64,000 bases of DNA from UBA5314 sp964635975 (GTDB lineage: Bacteria > Bacillota > Syntrophomonadia > Syntrophomonadales > Syntrophomonadaceae): contig CAZWPO010000003.1 in assembly GCA_964635975.1 (NCBI GenBank), forward strand, positions 98,602 through 162,601. Reading direction: 5' to 3'. The notes beneath the pieces are model-generated. The model was not told the origin of the DNA and did not search any database. It saw only the letters and a list, made by a program, of their open reading frames with translations. The translations under genes were made by a program, and so were the position numbers. Below are positions 18,178 through 26,907 of this stretch, piece by piece. Each line of letters opens with the position of its first letter. Position 1 is the stretch's first letter.

Positions 18178-18816
18178 GTGGCTAAGAATTTGAGAACAGC
18201 CATTTTGGGCATCAAAGTTGGGATGACCCAAATTTTCGATGAACAGGGAAAAGCAATACCGGTCAGTGTGATTGAAGCCGGTCCCTGTACCGTACTGCAG
18301 AAGAAGAAGACGGAAGCTGACGGGTACAACGCGATTCAGGTAGGCTTTTACAACCTGAAGGAAAAATTGGCTAACAAACCCCTCAAGGGGCACTTTAAGA
18401 AGGTTAATATCAAGCCCTTGCGTTACATCAGGGAATTCCGCCTGGAAAATGTTGACGAGTATGAAATAGGCCAGGAAATTAAAGTCGAACAGTTTAACGA
18501 CGGTGACCTGGTGGATGTGGTAGGCACCTCCAAAGGTAAGGGTTTTGCCGGAGGAGTGAAAAGGCACAACTTTGCCCGCGGATCAATGGGGCATGGTTCC
18601 AAATACCATCGCCGTCCCGGTTCCCTGGGAGCAAAAGGTCCGGCCAGGGTGTTCAAAGGCCGTAAACTTCCCGGACACCTTGGTGGAGAGAGGGTCACTG
18701 TGCAGGGCTTGAAGGTAGTAAAAGTCTATCCGGACAGAAACCTGTTGCTGATAAAAGGATCAATTCCAGGCCCGAAAAAGGGGCTGGTTATTATCAAAAA
18801 CTCAGTAAAGGCCTAG
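18178..18816 (+). CDS. rplC: 50S ribosomal protein L3
   Basis: L3 reaches toward the peptidyl transferase centre. The 212-residue protein has GIKVGMTQIFDEQGKAIPVSV and the family signature around FAGGVKRHNFARGSMGHGSKYHRRPGS. The GTG start follows AGAGGAGGC. It is second in the S10 operon. Confidence 0.97.
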   Translation: MAKNLRTAILGIKVGMTQIFDEQGKAIPVSVIEAGPCTVLQKKKTEADGYNAIQVGFYNLKEKLANKPLKGHFKKVNIKPLRYIREFRLENVDEYEIGQEIKVEQFNDGDLVDVVGTSKGKGFAGGVKRHNFARGSMGHGSKYHRRPGSLGAKGPARVFKGRKLPGHLGGERVTVQGLKVVKVYPDRNLLLIKGSIPGPKKGLVIIKNSVKA

Positions 18817-18838
18817 CGTTGTATTAAGGAGGTAAGTA

Positions 18839-19465
18839 ATGATGCCGAAAGTTCCGTTATACGATATGAGCGGAGCCCAAATAGGAGAAATGGAGCTTAA
18901 TGATAGCATCTTTGGTATTGAACCCAATGAAGCTGTTCTATATGATTTCGTTAAAATGCAACTGGCCAACAAACGCCAGGGGACTTCCTCGACTAAGACC
19001 CGTTCCGAAGTGAGCGGCGGCGGCAAAAAGCCCTTCCGCCAGAAAGGAACTGGCAGAGCCCGTGCGGGAAGTATCAGAAGTCCTTTGTGGAGAGGCGGCG
19101 GAATAATTTTTGGCCCCCGGCCACGTGATTATTCTTATCGACTGCCCCGTAAGGTGAGAAGGCTGGCTATGAAATCAGCTTTATCGAGCAAAGTTAAAGA
19201 CTCGTCTATAATTGTTGTTGATGTGCTTAATTTCGAAGAACCCAAAACCAAGCTGATGGTTCAGACCCTTGAAAATTTAAAGGCTGGGAAGAAGGCTCTG
19301 GTGGTTACAGCTGACGGCGATCAGAACATTGCAAAATCCGCGCGCAATATCCCGGGAGTAAAACCTCTGCGGGCAGACTTTGTGAATGTATACGATCTTT
19401 TAAACTATGATACGCTGCTGATCACCAAGGATGCCGTCAACCGCTTAGAGGAGGTATACGCTTAA
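18839..19465 (+). CDS. rplD: 50S ribosomal protein L4
   Basis: L4 lines the peptide exit tunnel; in some bacteria it also regulates its operon. The 208-residue protein has the tunnel loop SEVSGGGKKPFRQKGTGRAR. Two adjacent ATG codons (18839, 18842) follow AAGGAGGT; either could be used. Its TAA overlaps the rplW ATG by one base. Confidence 0.97.
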   Translation: MMPKVPLYDMSGAQIGEMELNDSIFGIEPNEAVLYDFVKMQLANKRQGTSSTKTRSEVSGGGKKPFRQKGTGRARAGSIRSPLWRGGGIIFGPRPRDYSYRLPRKVRRLAMKSALSSKVKDSSIIVVDVLNFEEPKTKLMVQTLENLKAGKKALVVTADGDQNIAKSARNIPGVKPLRADFVNVYDLLNYDTLLITKDAVNRLEEVYA

Positions 19466-19752
19466 TGAAAGACCATCGTGATATCATTCTAAAGCCGGTT
19501 GTTACTGAAAAAACCATGAACCTCCTGGCCGACAACAAATACACATTTGTTGTCGATAAAAGAGCCAATAAAACGGAGATTAAGAACGCCATTCAAGCCA
19601 TTTTCAATGTAAAAGTTGAAAAGGTAAACACTATGATTATTAAGGGAAAACCTAAGAGAATGGGCAGATTTGAAGGTAAGAGGCCGGACCGAAAAAAAGC
19701 TGTCGTAACGCTTAAAGAAGGCCAGAAAATCAAAATCTTCGATGGCATGTAG
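19465..19752 (+). CDS. rplW: 50S ribosomal protein L23
   Basis: L23 sits at the tunnel exit and is a docking site for trigger factor and SRP. The 95-residue protein has DIILKPVVTEKTMNLLADNKYTF and a Lys-rich loop. It begins at the ATG in a TAATG overlap with rplD, indicating translational coupling. Confidence 0.97.
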   Translation: MKDHRDIILKPVVTEKTMNLLADNKYTFVVDKRANKTEIKNAIQAIFNVKVEKVNTMIIKGKPKRMGRFEGKRPDRKKAVVTLKEGQKIKIFDGM

Positions 19753-19790
19753 ATCGTTAGCCCGGATCAATTAAGGAGGGAATCGTAGGA

Positions 19791-20615
19791 ATGGGCATTA
19801 AAAAATATAAACCCACAACTGCAAGCAGGAGACATATGACCGGTTTAACCTTTGAGGAAATAACCAAGAGCAAACCGGAAAAAAGTTTGACAGTTCCCTT
19901 GAAGAAGAAATCCGGAAGAAACGCCCAGGGACGCGTAACTGTACGTCACCAGGGCGGAGGGCACAAACGCCTTTACCGGGTGATTGACTTCAAGAGAAAT
20001 AAAGACAATGTACCTGCCCGCGTGGCAGCTATCGAATATGACCCCAACCGTTCAGCTAATATAGCCTTGCTGCATTATCAAGACGGACACAAGGCATATA
20101 TGATCGCTCCCAATAATTTAAAAGTAGGAGATATTGTAGTATCAGGCCCGGAAGCCGATATCAAAGTTGGCAATACCCTGGCTTTAAAAGATATCCCGGT
20201 CGGATCCTTGATTCACAACGTGGAGTTAAGACCGGGCAAAGGCGGGCAGTTGGCCCGCTCAGCCGGAACAGTCGCCCAGCTGATGGCCAAAGAAGGAGCC
20301 TATGCCCATGTAAGGCTGCCTTCCGGAGAGGTAAGACTGGTCCATGTAAACTGCCGGGCCACTATAGGCCAGGTAGGCAACCTGGAATATGAGAACCAGA
20401 CCCTGGGCAAAGCGGGAAGGTCCCGGTGGATGGGAATAAGACCTACAGTAAGAGGATCGGTCATGAATCCGGTGGATCACCCTCACGGCGGTGGAGAAGG
20501 ACGGGCTCCCATAGGGAGAAAATATCCGGTATCCCCCTGGGGTAAAATTGCCATCGGTGGAAAGACCCGTAAGAAAAAGCCTTCTGACAAGATGATTGTC
20601 AGAAAACGCAAGTAA
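19791..20615 (+). CDS. rplB: 50S ribosomal protein L2
   Basis: L2 is needed for subunit joining and the peptidyl transferase centre. The 274-residue protein carries the C-terminal motif VMNPVDHPHGGGEGRAP with the conserved His. AAGGAGGGAATC precedes the ATG. Standard place in the S10 operon. Confidence 0.98.
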   Translation: MGIKKYKPTTASRRHMTGLTFEEITKSKPEKSLTVPLKKKSGRNAQGRVTVRHQGGGHKRLYRVIDFKRNKDNVPARVAAIEYDPNRSANIALLHYQDGHKAYMIAPNNLKVGDIVVSGPEADIKVGNTLALKDIPVGSLIHNVELRPGKGGQLARSAGTVAQLMAKEGAYAHVRLPSGEVRLVHVNCRATIGQVGNLEYENQTLGKAGRSRWMGIRPTVRGSVMNPVDHPHGGGEGRAPIGRKYPVSPWGKIAIGGKTRKKKPSDKMIVRKRK

Positions 20616-20628
20616 AGGAGGTCTTTAA

Positions 20629-20913
20629 ATGACTAGATCGTTGAAAAAGGGACCTTATTGTGAAGAGAAATTGTTAAAAAGAGTCGAAGATATGAATCAA
20701 ACCGGTCAGAAGAGGGTAATAAAAACCTGGTCCCGCCGGTCAACAGTATTTCCTCAGATGGTAGGCCATACCCTGGCCGTCCATGATGGAAGAAAACATA
20801 TTCCGGTATATGTTACCGAAGATATGGTAGGACACAAACTGGGTGAGTTTGCTCCTACCAGGACCTATCGAGGTCATGCCGGGAAATCTGAAAAATCCAG
20901 CAGATCACGCTAG
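20629..20913 (+). CDS. rpsS: 30S ribosomal protein S19
   Basis: S19 lies in the small-subunit head near S13. The 94-residue protein shows TRSLKKGPYCEEKLLKR and the signature VGHKLGEFAPTRTYRGHAGK. AAGGAGGTC precedes the ATG. Confidence 0.97.
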   Translation: MTRSLKKGPYCEEKLLKRVEDMNQTGQKRVIKTWSRRSTVFPQMVGHTLAVHDGRKHIPVYVTEDMVGHKLGEFAPTRTYRGHAGKSEKSSRSR

Positions 20914-20929
20914 AAAGGGGGAGCAACAA

Positions 20930-21271
20930 ATGGAAGCAAAAGCAATTGCTCGTTACCTGCGGCTATCCCCTTTTAAAGCGCGTCAGGTAGCAGATTTAGT
21001 GAGAGGCAAAGACGTAAAAGAAGCAGTAGGTATACTGCGCTATACCAACAAGAAAGCCTCTCCGCTGATTAACAAAGTTCTTAAATCGGCCATCGCTAAT
21101 GCCGAACATAACTATGACATGGACTCTGATGAGTTATATGTCGCAGCAATTTATATCGATGAAGGGCCTACTATTAAACGGATGCATCCCCGGGCCTATG
21201 GAAGAGCAGATGTGAGGCGCCACAGAACCAGCCACATTACCGTGGTGCTGAAGGAAAGGGAGGTTAAGTAG
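20930..21271 (+). CDS. rplV: 50S ribosomal protein L22
   Basis: L22 lines the exit tunnel. The 113-residue protein has the family signature RMHPRAYGRADVRRHRTSHITVVL. The ATG at 20930 follows AAAGGGGGAG; longer in-frame starts inside rpsS are rejected. The stop overlaps the GTG of rpsC by one base. Confidence 0.96.
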   Translation: MEAKAIARYLRLSPFKARQVADLVRGKDVKEAVGILRYTNKKASPLINKVLKSAIANAEHNYDMDSDELYVAAIYIDEGPTIKRMHPRAYGRADVRRHRTSHITVVLKEREVK

Positions 21272-21945
21272 TGGGTCAAAAGGTACATCCAAAAGGATTC
21301 AGAATCGGAATTATAAGAGACTGGGACTCAAACTGGTATGCTGACCGGGATTACACCGATCTCCTTCATGAAGATTACAAGGTCCGCAATTACATCAAAA
21401 CCAGGTTTTATGCGGCAGGTATATCCAAGGTGGAGATTCAAAGAACCGGTGCCCGCATGCGGGTTACCATCCATACCGCAAAACCCGGTATCATTATCGG
21501 ACGCGGGGGGACAGAGGTAGAAAATCTTAAGGTTAACCTGGCAAAAATGACCGGTAAGAATGTAAATATAAACATTCAGGAAATCCGCAAACCGGAACTG
21601 GACGCCCAGATTGTAGCTGAAAACATGGCCCAGCAATTGGAAAAGAGAGTATCTTTCCGCAGAGCCATGAAGCAGTCGGTTGGCAGAACCATGCGCATCG
21701 GCGCCATCGGCATCAAGGTAGCCATATCCGGACGTTTAGGCGGAGCTGAAATAGCCCGTACCGAATGGTACGCAGAAGGCAAGGTACCTCTGCATACCCT
21801 GCGCGCTGACATTGACTATGGTTTTGCCGAAGCAAACACGACTTATGGCAAAATTGGCATAAAGGTGTGGATCAACCGTGGAGAGATCCTACCTGAAGCT
21901 AAACAGAGGCCTAAACAGAAAGCAGTGGAGGAGGCAGAAAAATAA
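21271..21945 (+). CDS. rpsC: 30S ribosomal protein S3
   Basis: S3 lies at the mRNA entry tunnel and has a KH domain (IIIGRGGTEVENLKVNL). The 224-residue protein keeps GQKVHPKGFRIGIIRDWDSNW. The GTG start shares a base with the rplV stop, and its own TAA overlaps the rplP ATG. Confidence 0.97.
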   Translation: MGQKVHPKGFRIGIIRDWDSNWYADRDYTDLLHEDYKVRNYIKTRFYAAGISKVEIQRTGARMRVTIHTAKPGIIIGRGGTEVENLKVNLAKMTGKNVNINIQEIRKPELDAQIVAENMAQQLEKRVSFRRAMKQSVGRTMRIGAIGIKVAISGRLGGAEIARTEWYAEGKVPLHTLRADIDYGFAEANTTYGKIGIKVWINRGEILPEAKQRPKQKAVEEAEK

Positions 21946-22379
21946 TGCTTACCCCGAAAAGAGTCAAATATAGAAAACAGCATAGACCTGGTCTCAAAGG
22001 CGAGGCACATAAAGGCCATACCATAAGCTATGGCGACTATGGTTTGCAGGCCATGGATGCAGGTTGGTTGACCAACCGCCAGATAGAGGCAGCCCGTATT
22101 GCTATTAACCGCTATATAAAGCGTGGTGGTAAACTCTGGATCAAGATTTTCCCCGACCGGCCGCTGACCGTAAAGCCGGCTGAGACTCGAATGGGAAAAG
22201 GAAAAGGCTCCCCAGAACATTGGGTGGCGGTAGTAAAACCGGGTAGAATCATGTTTGAACTATCCGGAGTAAACGAAGAGGTGGCCAAAGAAGCCATGCG
22301 CCTGGCTTCACACAAGCTTCCGATTAAGTGCAAGTTCGTAAAACGAGAAGAAATGGGTGGTGAGGCTAGTGAAAGTTAA
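21945..22379 (+). CDS. rplP: 50S ribosomal protein L16
   Basis: L16 organises the A-site region of the large subunit. The 144-residue protein has MLTPKRVKYRKQHR and the signature RMGKGKGSPEHWVAVVKPGRIMFE. It starts in a TAATG overlap with rpsC. Confidence 0.97.
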   Translation: MLTPKRVKYRKQHRPGLKGEAHKGHTISYGDYGLQAMDAGWLTNRQIEAARIAINRYIKRGGKLWIKIFPDRPLTVKPAETRMGKGKGSPEHWVAVVKPGRIMFELSGVNEEVAKEAMRLASHKLPIKCKFVKREEMGGEASES

Positions 22380-22569
22380 GAAGTTCAAAGAATTAACTGA
22401 CGAGGAACTGGAAAAGCAGGTTTCCACCTATAAAGAAGAGCTCTTTAACCTCAGGTTCCAGCTTGCAACTGGCCAGCTTGATAACCCGATGCGCATTCGT
22501 GACGTCAGGAAGAACATAGCCAGGTGCAAGACCTTACTCAGGCAAAGAGAACTGGCAAGGGAAAATTAG
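22369..22569 (+). CDS. rpmC: 50S ribosomal protein L29
   Basis: L29 sits beside L23 at the tunnel exit. The 66-residue helical protein has KKFKELTDEELEKQV and NPMRIRDVRKNIARCKTLL. I chose GTG at 22369, which overlaps rplP by 11 bases; GTG at 22357 would add four residues not typical of the family. Confidence 0.93.
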   Translation: MKVKKFKELTDEELEKQVSTYKEELFNLRFQLATGQLDNPMRIRDVRKNIARCKTLLRQRELAREN

Positions 22570-22589
22570 GGCTAGAAGGAGGTCTAAGA

Positions 22590-22859
22590 GTGGCTGAAGA
22601 ACGTGGAAACAGGAAAGTTAGAATAGGCACCGTAACCAGCAACAAGATGGAAAAAACCATTACCGTTCTGGTTGAGACAGTAAAACAGCATCCTCTTTAC
22701 AAAAAAACCGTCAGGACCAGCAAGAAATACAAGGCCCATGATGAAGATAATGAAGCTAAAATCGGCGATGTTGTAAGAATCATGGAAACCCGTCCTATAA
22801 GCAAAGATAAACGCTGGCGGCTGATCGAAATAGTTGAAAGAGCCAAGACTTTGGAATAA
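22590..22859 (+). CDS. rpsQ: 30S ribosomal protein S17
   Basis: OB-fold primary 16S rRNA-binding protein of 89 residues with GTVTSNKMEKTITVLVE and KIGDVVRIMETRPISKDKRWRL. The GTG at 22590 follows AGAAGGAGG. In-frame starts inside rpmC are rejected. Confidence 0.96.
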   Translation: MAEERGNRKVRIGTVTSNKMEKTITVLVETVKQHPLYKKTVRTSKKYKAHDEDNEAKIGDVVRIMETRPISKDKRWRLIEIVERAKTLE

Positions 22860-22887
22860 GGCAAGCACTTAAAGGAGGTTTAACGCC

Positions 22888-23256
22888 GTGATTCAACAGG
22901 AAACCATGCTTCAGGTAGGTGATAATACCGGAGCAAAACGGGTACTGTGCATAAAGATCCTGGGCGGGTCCATGCGTAGATACGCAACCGTTGGGGATGT
23001 AATAATTGTCAGTGTAAAGGAAGCGGCCCCTGGCGGTGTAGTTAAGAAAGGCGATGTAGTAAAAGCAGTAGTCGTAAGGACTAAGAAAGAGATCAGGCGG
23101 CCTGATGGATCTTATATCGCTTTTTCCGAGAACGCCGCGGTAATTATAGACGATAACAATAACCCGAAAGGAACCCGTATTTTCGGACCTGTAGCCAGGG
23201 AATTAAGAGATAAGAATTTTATGAAGATTGTTTCTCTGGCTCCCGAAGTTCTATAG
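22888..23256 (+). CDS. rplN: 50S ribosomal protein L14
   Basis: L14 contributes to the subunit bridge with L19. The 122-residue protein begins IQQETMLQVGDNTGAKRVLCIKIL and ends with RDKNFMKIVSLAPEVL. GTG start after AAAGGAGG; first gene of the spc-type part. Confidence 0.97.
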   Translation: MIQQETMLQVGDNTGAKRVLCIKILGGSMRRYATVGDVIIVSVKEAAPGGVVKKGDVVKAVVVRTKKEIRRPDGSYIAFSENAAVIIDDNNNPKGTRIFGPVARELRDKNFMKIVSLAPEVL

Positions 23257-23273
23257 GCATTGGAGGTGGAACG

Positions 23274-23585
23274 ATGAGTATTAAAAAAGGTGATACAGTA
23301 CTGGTTCTCACCGGTAAGGATGCTGGGAAAAAGGGTAAGGTCCTGAGGGTAAGCCCAAAGGATAATAGAGTAGTAATAGAAGGCATCAATAAAGTGAAGA
23401 AGCATCAGCGTCCGAGTAGATCCCTTCCCCAGGGAGGTATCTTAAGGATTGAGGCCCCCTTGCACGCTTCCAATGTGTTGCTGGTTTGCAGCCATTGCGG
23501 CAAGCCGACGCGAATCGGCAATAAGGTGCTGGACAGCAGCGAAAAAGTTCGCGTTTGTAAAAAATGCGGAGAAATACTGGATTAA
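23274..23585 (+). CDS. rplX: 50S ribosomal protein L24, with zinc ribbon
   Basis: L24 is an assembly initiator of the large subunit. The 103-residue protein has an N-terminal KOW motif (DTVLVLTGKDAGKKGKVLRV) and a C-terminal zinc ribbon with Cys72, Cys75, Cys95 and Cys98, as found in many Clostridia and absent in E. coli. TGGAGGTGG precedes the ATG. Confidence 0.96.
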   Translation: MSIKKGDTVLVLTGKDAGKKGKVLRVSPKDNRVVIEGINKVKKHQRPSRSLPQGGILRIEAPLHASNVLLVCSHCGKPTRIGNKVLDSSEKVRVCKKCGEILD

Positions 23586-23614
23586 GATTATCCAAGAAGG
23601 GAGGCAAACGCCCC

Positions 23615-24154
23615 ATGGCAATGCTCTATGAGCGGTATAAGAATGAAATAGTACCGAGTTTGATGACTAAATTTGAATATAAAAACGTCATGCAGGTACC
23701 TAAAGTTGAGCGTATTGTTCTGAACATAGGGGTCGGAGAAGCAATTCAAAACCCTAAAGCATTAGACGGAGCAGCCAATGACCTGCGCATTATCGCCGGG
23801 CAAAAGCCGGTTATTACCAGGGCCAAAAAGTCCATCGCAGGATTTAAGCTGCGTGAAGGGATGGCTATCGGATGTAAAGTGACTTTGCGTGGAGCCAGGA
23901 TGTATGATTTTTTGGAAAAGCTCATTAATCTGGCCCTGCCCCGAGTTCGCGACTTCCGTGGAGTATCACCTCAGGCTTTTGACGGCCGCGGTAATTTCTC
24001 CCTGGGAATAAAGGAACAAACCATTTTCCCGGAGATTGAATATGACAAGATAGACAAAATCAGAGGTTTGGAAGTAGTGATTGTTACTACCGCCAAGACT
24101 GATGAGGAGGCCCGTGAGCTGTTGAGAGGCATGGGGATGCCTTTTAGATCATAG
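23615..24154 (+). CDS. rplE: 50S ribosomal protein L5
   Basis: L5 binds 5S rRNA and contacts the P-site tRNA. The 179-residue protein has VPKVERIVLNIGVGEAIQNPK and RDFRGVSPQAFDGRGNFSLG. ATG at 23615 lies after GAAGGGAGG; an upstream in-frame start within rplX is rejected. Confidence 0.97.
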   Translation: MAMLYERYKNEIVPSLMTKFEYKNVMQVPKVERIVLNIGVGEAIQNPKALDGAANDLRIIAGQKPVITRAKKSIAGFKLREGMAIGCKVTLRGARMYDFLEKLINLALPRVRDFRGVSPQAFDGRGNFSLGIKEQTIFPEIEYDKIDKIRGLEVVIVTTAKTDEEARELLRGMGMPFRS

Positions 24155-24166
24155 GAGGTTAGCGAA

Positions 24167-24352
24167 ATGGCAAAAAAAGCGATGATAGCCAAGCAACAAC
24201 GGACTCAAAAATTTGAGGTGCGCGGGTACAACCGTTGTAAGATCTGCGGGCGGCCCAGAGCTTATATGCGTAAATTTGGCATGTGCCGCATCTGTTTTAG
24301 AGAGCTGGCACATAAAGGCGAACTGCCCGGAGTTACCAAAGCCAGTTGGTAA
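24167..24352 (+). CDS. rpsN: 30S ribosomal protein S14, zinc type
   Basis: The 61-residue, type Z form of S14, with zinc ligands Cys24, Cys27, Cys40 and Cys43 (CKICGRPRAYMRKFGMCRIC). AGGAGG precedes the ATG. It lies between rplE and rpsH as usual. Confidence 0.97.
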   Translation: MAKKAMIAKQQRTQKFEVRGYNRCKICGRPRAYMRKFGMCRICFRELAHKGELPGVTKASW

Positions 24353-24378
24353 ACTCTTAGGTAAAAGGAGGTATTGAA

Positions 24379-24777
24379 ATGGCCATGACTGATCCCATTG
24401 CCGATCTTTTAACCAGAATAAGAAATGGTAATATGGTAATGCATGAGTCTGTTGAAGTGCCCAGTTCCAGAATCAAGCTGTCTATAGCCGGGATTCTGAG
24501 AGAAGAAGGGTACATCAAGGATTATGAATATATTGAAGACGGGAAACAGGGCATTATCAGGATCTATCTAAAGTACGGGCCCAATAAGCAAAAGGTTATC
24601 ACGGGCCTTAAACGGATCAGTAAGCCCGGTCTGCGTGTCTACGTTAAGAAAGACGAGATACCAAAAGTACTGGGTGGGCTGGGTACAGCCGTGATATCCA
24701 CTTCAAAAGGCTTGATGACTGACAAGAAAGCACGCACCGCCAAACTGGGCGGAGAAGTTGTATGCTATATCTGGTAA
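24379..24777 (+). CDS. rpsH: 30S ribosomal protein S8
   Basis: Central-domain 16S rRNA-binding protein of 132 residues with MTDPIADLLTRIRNG and the C-terminal ISTSKGLMTDKKARTAKLGGEVVCYIW. AAAAGGAGG precedes the ATG at 24379; the second ATG two codons later is possible. Confidence 0.97.
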   Translation: MAMTDPIADLLTRIRNGNMVMHESVEVPSSRIKLSIAGILREEGYIKDYEYIEDGKQGIIRIYLKYGPNKQKVITGLKRISKPGLRVYVKKDEIPKVLGGLGTAVISTSKGLMTDKKARTAKLGGEVVCYIW

Positions 24778-24795
24778 GTGGAGGAGGACTGACAG

Positions 24796-25335
24796 GTGTC
24801 TAGAATAGGCAGAAAACCGATTATTATACCCAAAGGGGTTAGCCTTACCATTGAAAATGATGTAGCTACTGTAAAAGGACCCAAAGGGACTCTTTCCCAG
24901 GCAGTTTCTCCGGACATCAGCTTTGAGCACGAAGAAGGCCAGGTAGTAGTTACAAGAGCCAGTGACGTCAAGCAGCATCGTGCATTGCATGGGCTGACCA
25001 GGGCGCTGGTAGCCAATATGGTAGAGGGTGTAACCAACGGATTTGAAAAGAAATTGGAACTGGTAGGGGTAGGATATAGAGCATCTATGCAGGGCAAAAA
25101 GCTGCTGATAAATATCGGCTTTTCCCACCCGGTTGAAATCGATCCACCGGAAGGCATTGAATTTGAAGTACCCGCAGTTACAAAAATAACTGTGCGCGGA
25201 ATTGACAAACAGTTGGTGGGCAACACCGCCGCCCACATAAGAGCCATAAGAAAACCTGAACCTTATAAAGGTAAAGGCATTAAGTATGAAAACGAAGTTA
25301 TCCGCCGCAAAGTCGGTAAAGCTGGCGGTAAGTAA
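24796..25335 (+). CDS. rplF: 50S ribosomal protein L6
   Basis: L6 lies near the GTPase-associated centre. The 179-residue two-domain protein has SRIGRKPIIIPKGV and a C-terminal RKPEPYKGKGIKYENEVIRRKVGK signature. The GTG start at 24796 follows GTGGAGGAGG. Confidence 0.97.
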   Translation: MSRIGRKPIIIPKGVSLTIENDVATVKGPKGTLSQAVSPDISFEHEEGQVVVTRASDVKQHRALHGLTRALVANMVEGVTNGFEKKLELVGVGYRASMQGKKLLINIGFSHPVEIDPPEGIEFEVPAVTKITVRGIDKQLVGNTAAHIRAIRKPEPYKGKGIKYENEVIRRKVGKAGGK

Positions 25336-25357
25336 GCCAGGAAGGAAGTGAAACGAC

Positions 25358-25723
25358 TTGATCAAGAAGCCCAGTAAAAACGCATTACGGGTAGGTAAGC
25401 AAGCCCGAATCCGCAAGAAAATTTCGGGAACCAATGATAGACCCAGGCTCTGTGTTTATAGAAGTCTAAGCCATACCTATGCGCAGATCATAGATGACGT
25501 TAACGGTCTCACCCTGGTTGCTGCTTCCACAAACGAGCCGGCCCTACGGGATCTTCAGTCTCGGACGAATACTGATGCCGCACGCCGGGTTGGAGAATTA
25601 ATTGCCAGCAAAGCCAAAGAAAAAGGCATTTCTTCTGTTGTTTTTGACCGGAGCGGTTACAAATACCATGGGCGGATTGCAGCCCTGGCCGAAGCAGCCC
25701 GGGAAAACGGGTTGGAGTTTTAA
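25358..25723 (+). CDS. rplR: 50S ribosomal protein L18
   Basis: 5S rRNA-binding protein of 121 residues with RVGKQARIRKKISGTNDRPRL and the C-terminal VVFDRSGYKYHGRIAALAEAARE. The start is TTG at 25358 after GGAAGGAAG. Confidence 0.96.
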   Translation: MIKKPSKNALRVGKQARIRKKISGTNDRPRLCVYRSLSHTYAQIIDDVNGLTLVAASTNEPALRDLQSRTNTDAARRVGELIASKAKEKGISSVVFDRSGYKYHGRIAALAEAARENGLEF

Positions 25724-25750
25724 GGCGCTCTAAAGGTTAGGAGGGAAAAA

Positions 25751-26254
25751 ATGATTGACAGGGAGCAAGGTGGTCCGGAGTTTATAGAAAAAGTTGTGAA
25801 TATTCGCCGGGTAGCCAAAGTTGTTAAAGGCGGAAGAAGATTTAGTTTTAGCGCACTGGTGGTTGTCGGTGACGGCCAGGGCAAGGTAGGGGCTGGCAAA
25901 GGCAAAGCCACGGAAGTGCCGGAAGCCATACGCAAAGCCGTTGAGAGTGCCAAGAAAAATATGATCGAAATCCCTCTCATTGATGAAAGAACTATACCTC
26001 ATCCTATCGTTGGCCGGTTTGGCGCCGGAAAGGTGATGTTGAAGCCGGCCTCTGCCGGAACCGGAGTTATAGCAGGTGGGCCGGTGCGTGCGGTTCTAGA
26101 GTCAGCGGGAGTCAAGGATATATTAACCAAGTCACTGGGATCCTCCAATGCTATCAACATGGTTCATGCCACTATGGAAGGGCTTAATAGCCTGAAAAGG
26201 GCTGAAGATGTGGCCAGGCAGAGAGGTAAAACCATTGATGAGATTTTTAACTAG
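25751..26254 (+). CDS. rpsE: 30S ribosomal protein S5
   Basis: S5 takes part in decoding fidelity. The 167-residue protein has VVNIRRVAKVVKGGRRFSFSALVVVGD and GVKDILTKSLGSSNAINMVHAT. AGGAGGGAAAA precedes the ATG. Confidence 0.97.
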   Translation: MIDREQGGPEFIEKVVNIRRVAKVVKGGRRFSFSALVVVGDGQGKVGAGKGKATEVPEAIRKAVESAKKNMIEIPLIDERTIPHPIVGRFGAGKVMLKPASAGTGVIAGGPVRAVLESAGVKDILTKSLGSSNAINMVHATMEGLNSLKRAEDVARQRGKTIDEIFN

Positions 26255-26265
26255 GAGGAGTAGGG

Positions 26266-26451
26266 ATGGCCAAACAAGTTAGATTAACCTGGATCAAAAG
26301 TTTTATTGGTTACCCCGAAACCCAGAGAGCAACGGTTAAGAGTCTGGGATTTAGGAAGTTGAACCAAAGCTTGATAAAAGAAGATAGTCCACAGCTCAGA
26401 GGACAGATCAATAAAGTTATCCACCTTCTAAACGTAGAAGAAATAGGTTAA
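26266..26451 (+). CDS. rpmD: 50S ribosomal protein L30
   Basis: Small 61-residue protein with VRLTWIKSFIGYPETQRATVKSLGFRKLNQS, typical of bacterial L30. AGGAGGAG... spacing to the ATG is good; it lies between rpsE and rplO. Confidence 0.96.
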   Translation: MAKQVRLTWIKSFIGYPETQRATVKSLGFRKLNQSLIKEDSPQLRGQINKVIHLLNVEEIG

Positions 26452-26466
26452 TAGGGAGGTTTTAAC

Positions 26467-26907
26467 GTGAAACTCGAGGAGCTCAAATCTCCGCCGGGAG
26501 CCAATAAGCGCATAAAACGGGTTGGCCGCGGAACCGGTTCAGGACACGGCAAGACTTCCACCCGGGGGCACAAGGGTCAAAAAGCCCGTTCCGGGGGAGG
26601 AGTACGGCCTGGTTTTGAAGGCGGACAGATGCCCTTGCAAAGACGTCTGCCCAAGCGCGGCTTCACTAACATATTTAAAAAGGAATATGCCATTGTAAAC
26701 GTCAAGGACTTGAATGTCTTTTTAGATGGAACCGAAGTGACTCCCGAGCTTCTTTTTGAAGCGGGACTGGTAAAGAAGTATAAAGACGGGATTAAGATCC
26801 TGGGGGATGGAGACCTTGAAAAGAAGCTCGTTGTCAAGGCCCATAAGATCAGCCAGCAGGCAGAGGAGAAAATCACTGCCAAGGGTGGCAAGGTTGAGGT
26901 GATCTAA
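26467..26907 (+). CDS. rplO: 50S ribosomal protein L15
   Basis: Assembly protein of 146 residues with the Gly/Arg/Lys-rich RVGRGTGSGHGKTSTRGHKG segment and the GFEGGQMPLQRRLPKRGF signature. GTG start after GGGAGG; the TAA overlaps the secY ATG by one base. Confidence 0.97.
   Translation: MKLEELKSPPGANKRIKRVGRGTGSGHGKTSTRGHKGQKARSGGGVRPGFEGGQMPLQRRLPKRGFTNIFKKEYAIVNVKDLNVFLDGTEVTPELLFEAGLVKKYKDGIKILGDGDLEKKLVVKAHKISQQAEEKITAKGGKVEVI

Noticed and set aside
24703..25434. 243-codon minus-strand open frame
   Set aside because: Antisense to rpsH, rplF and rplR; no family features.
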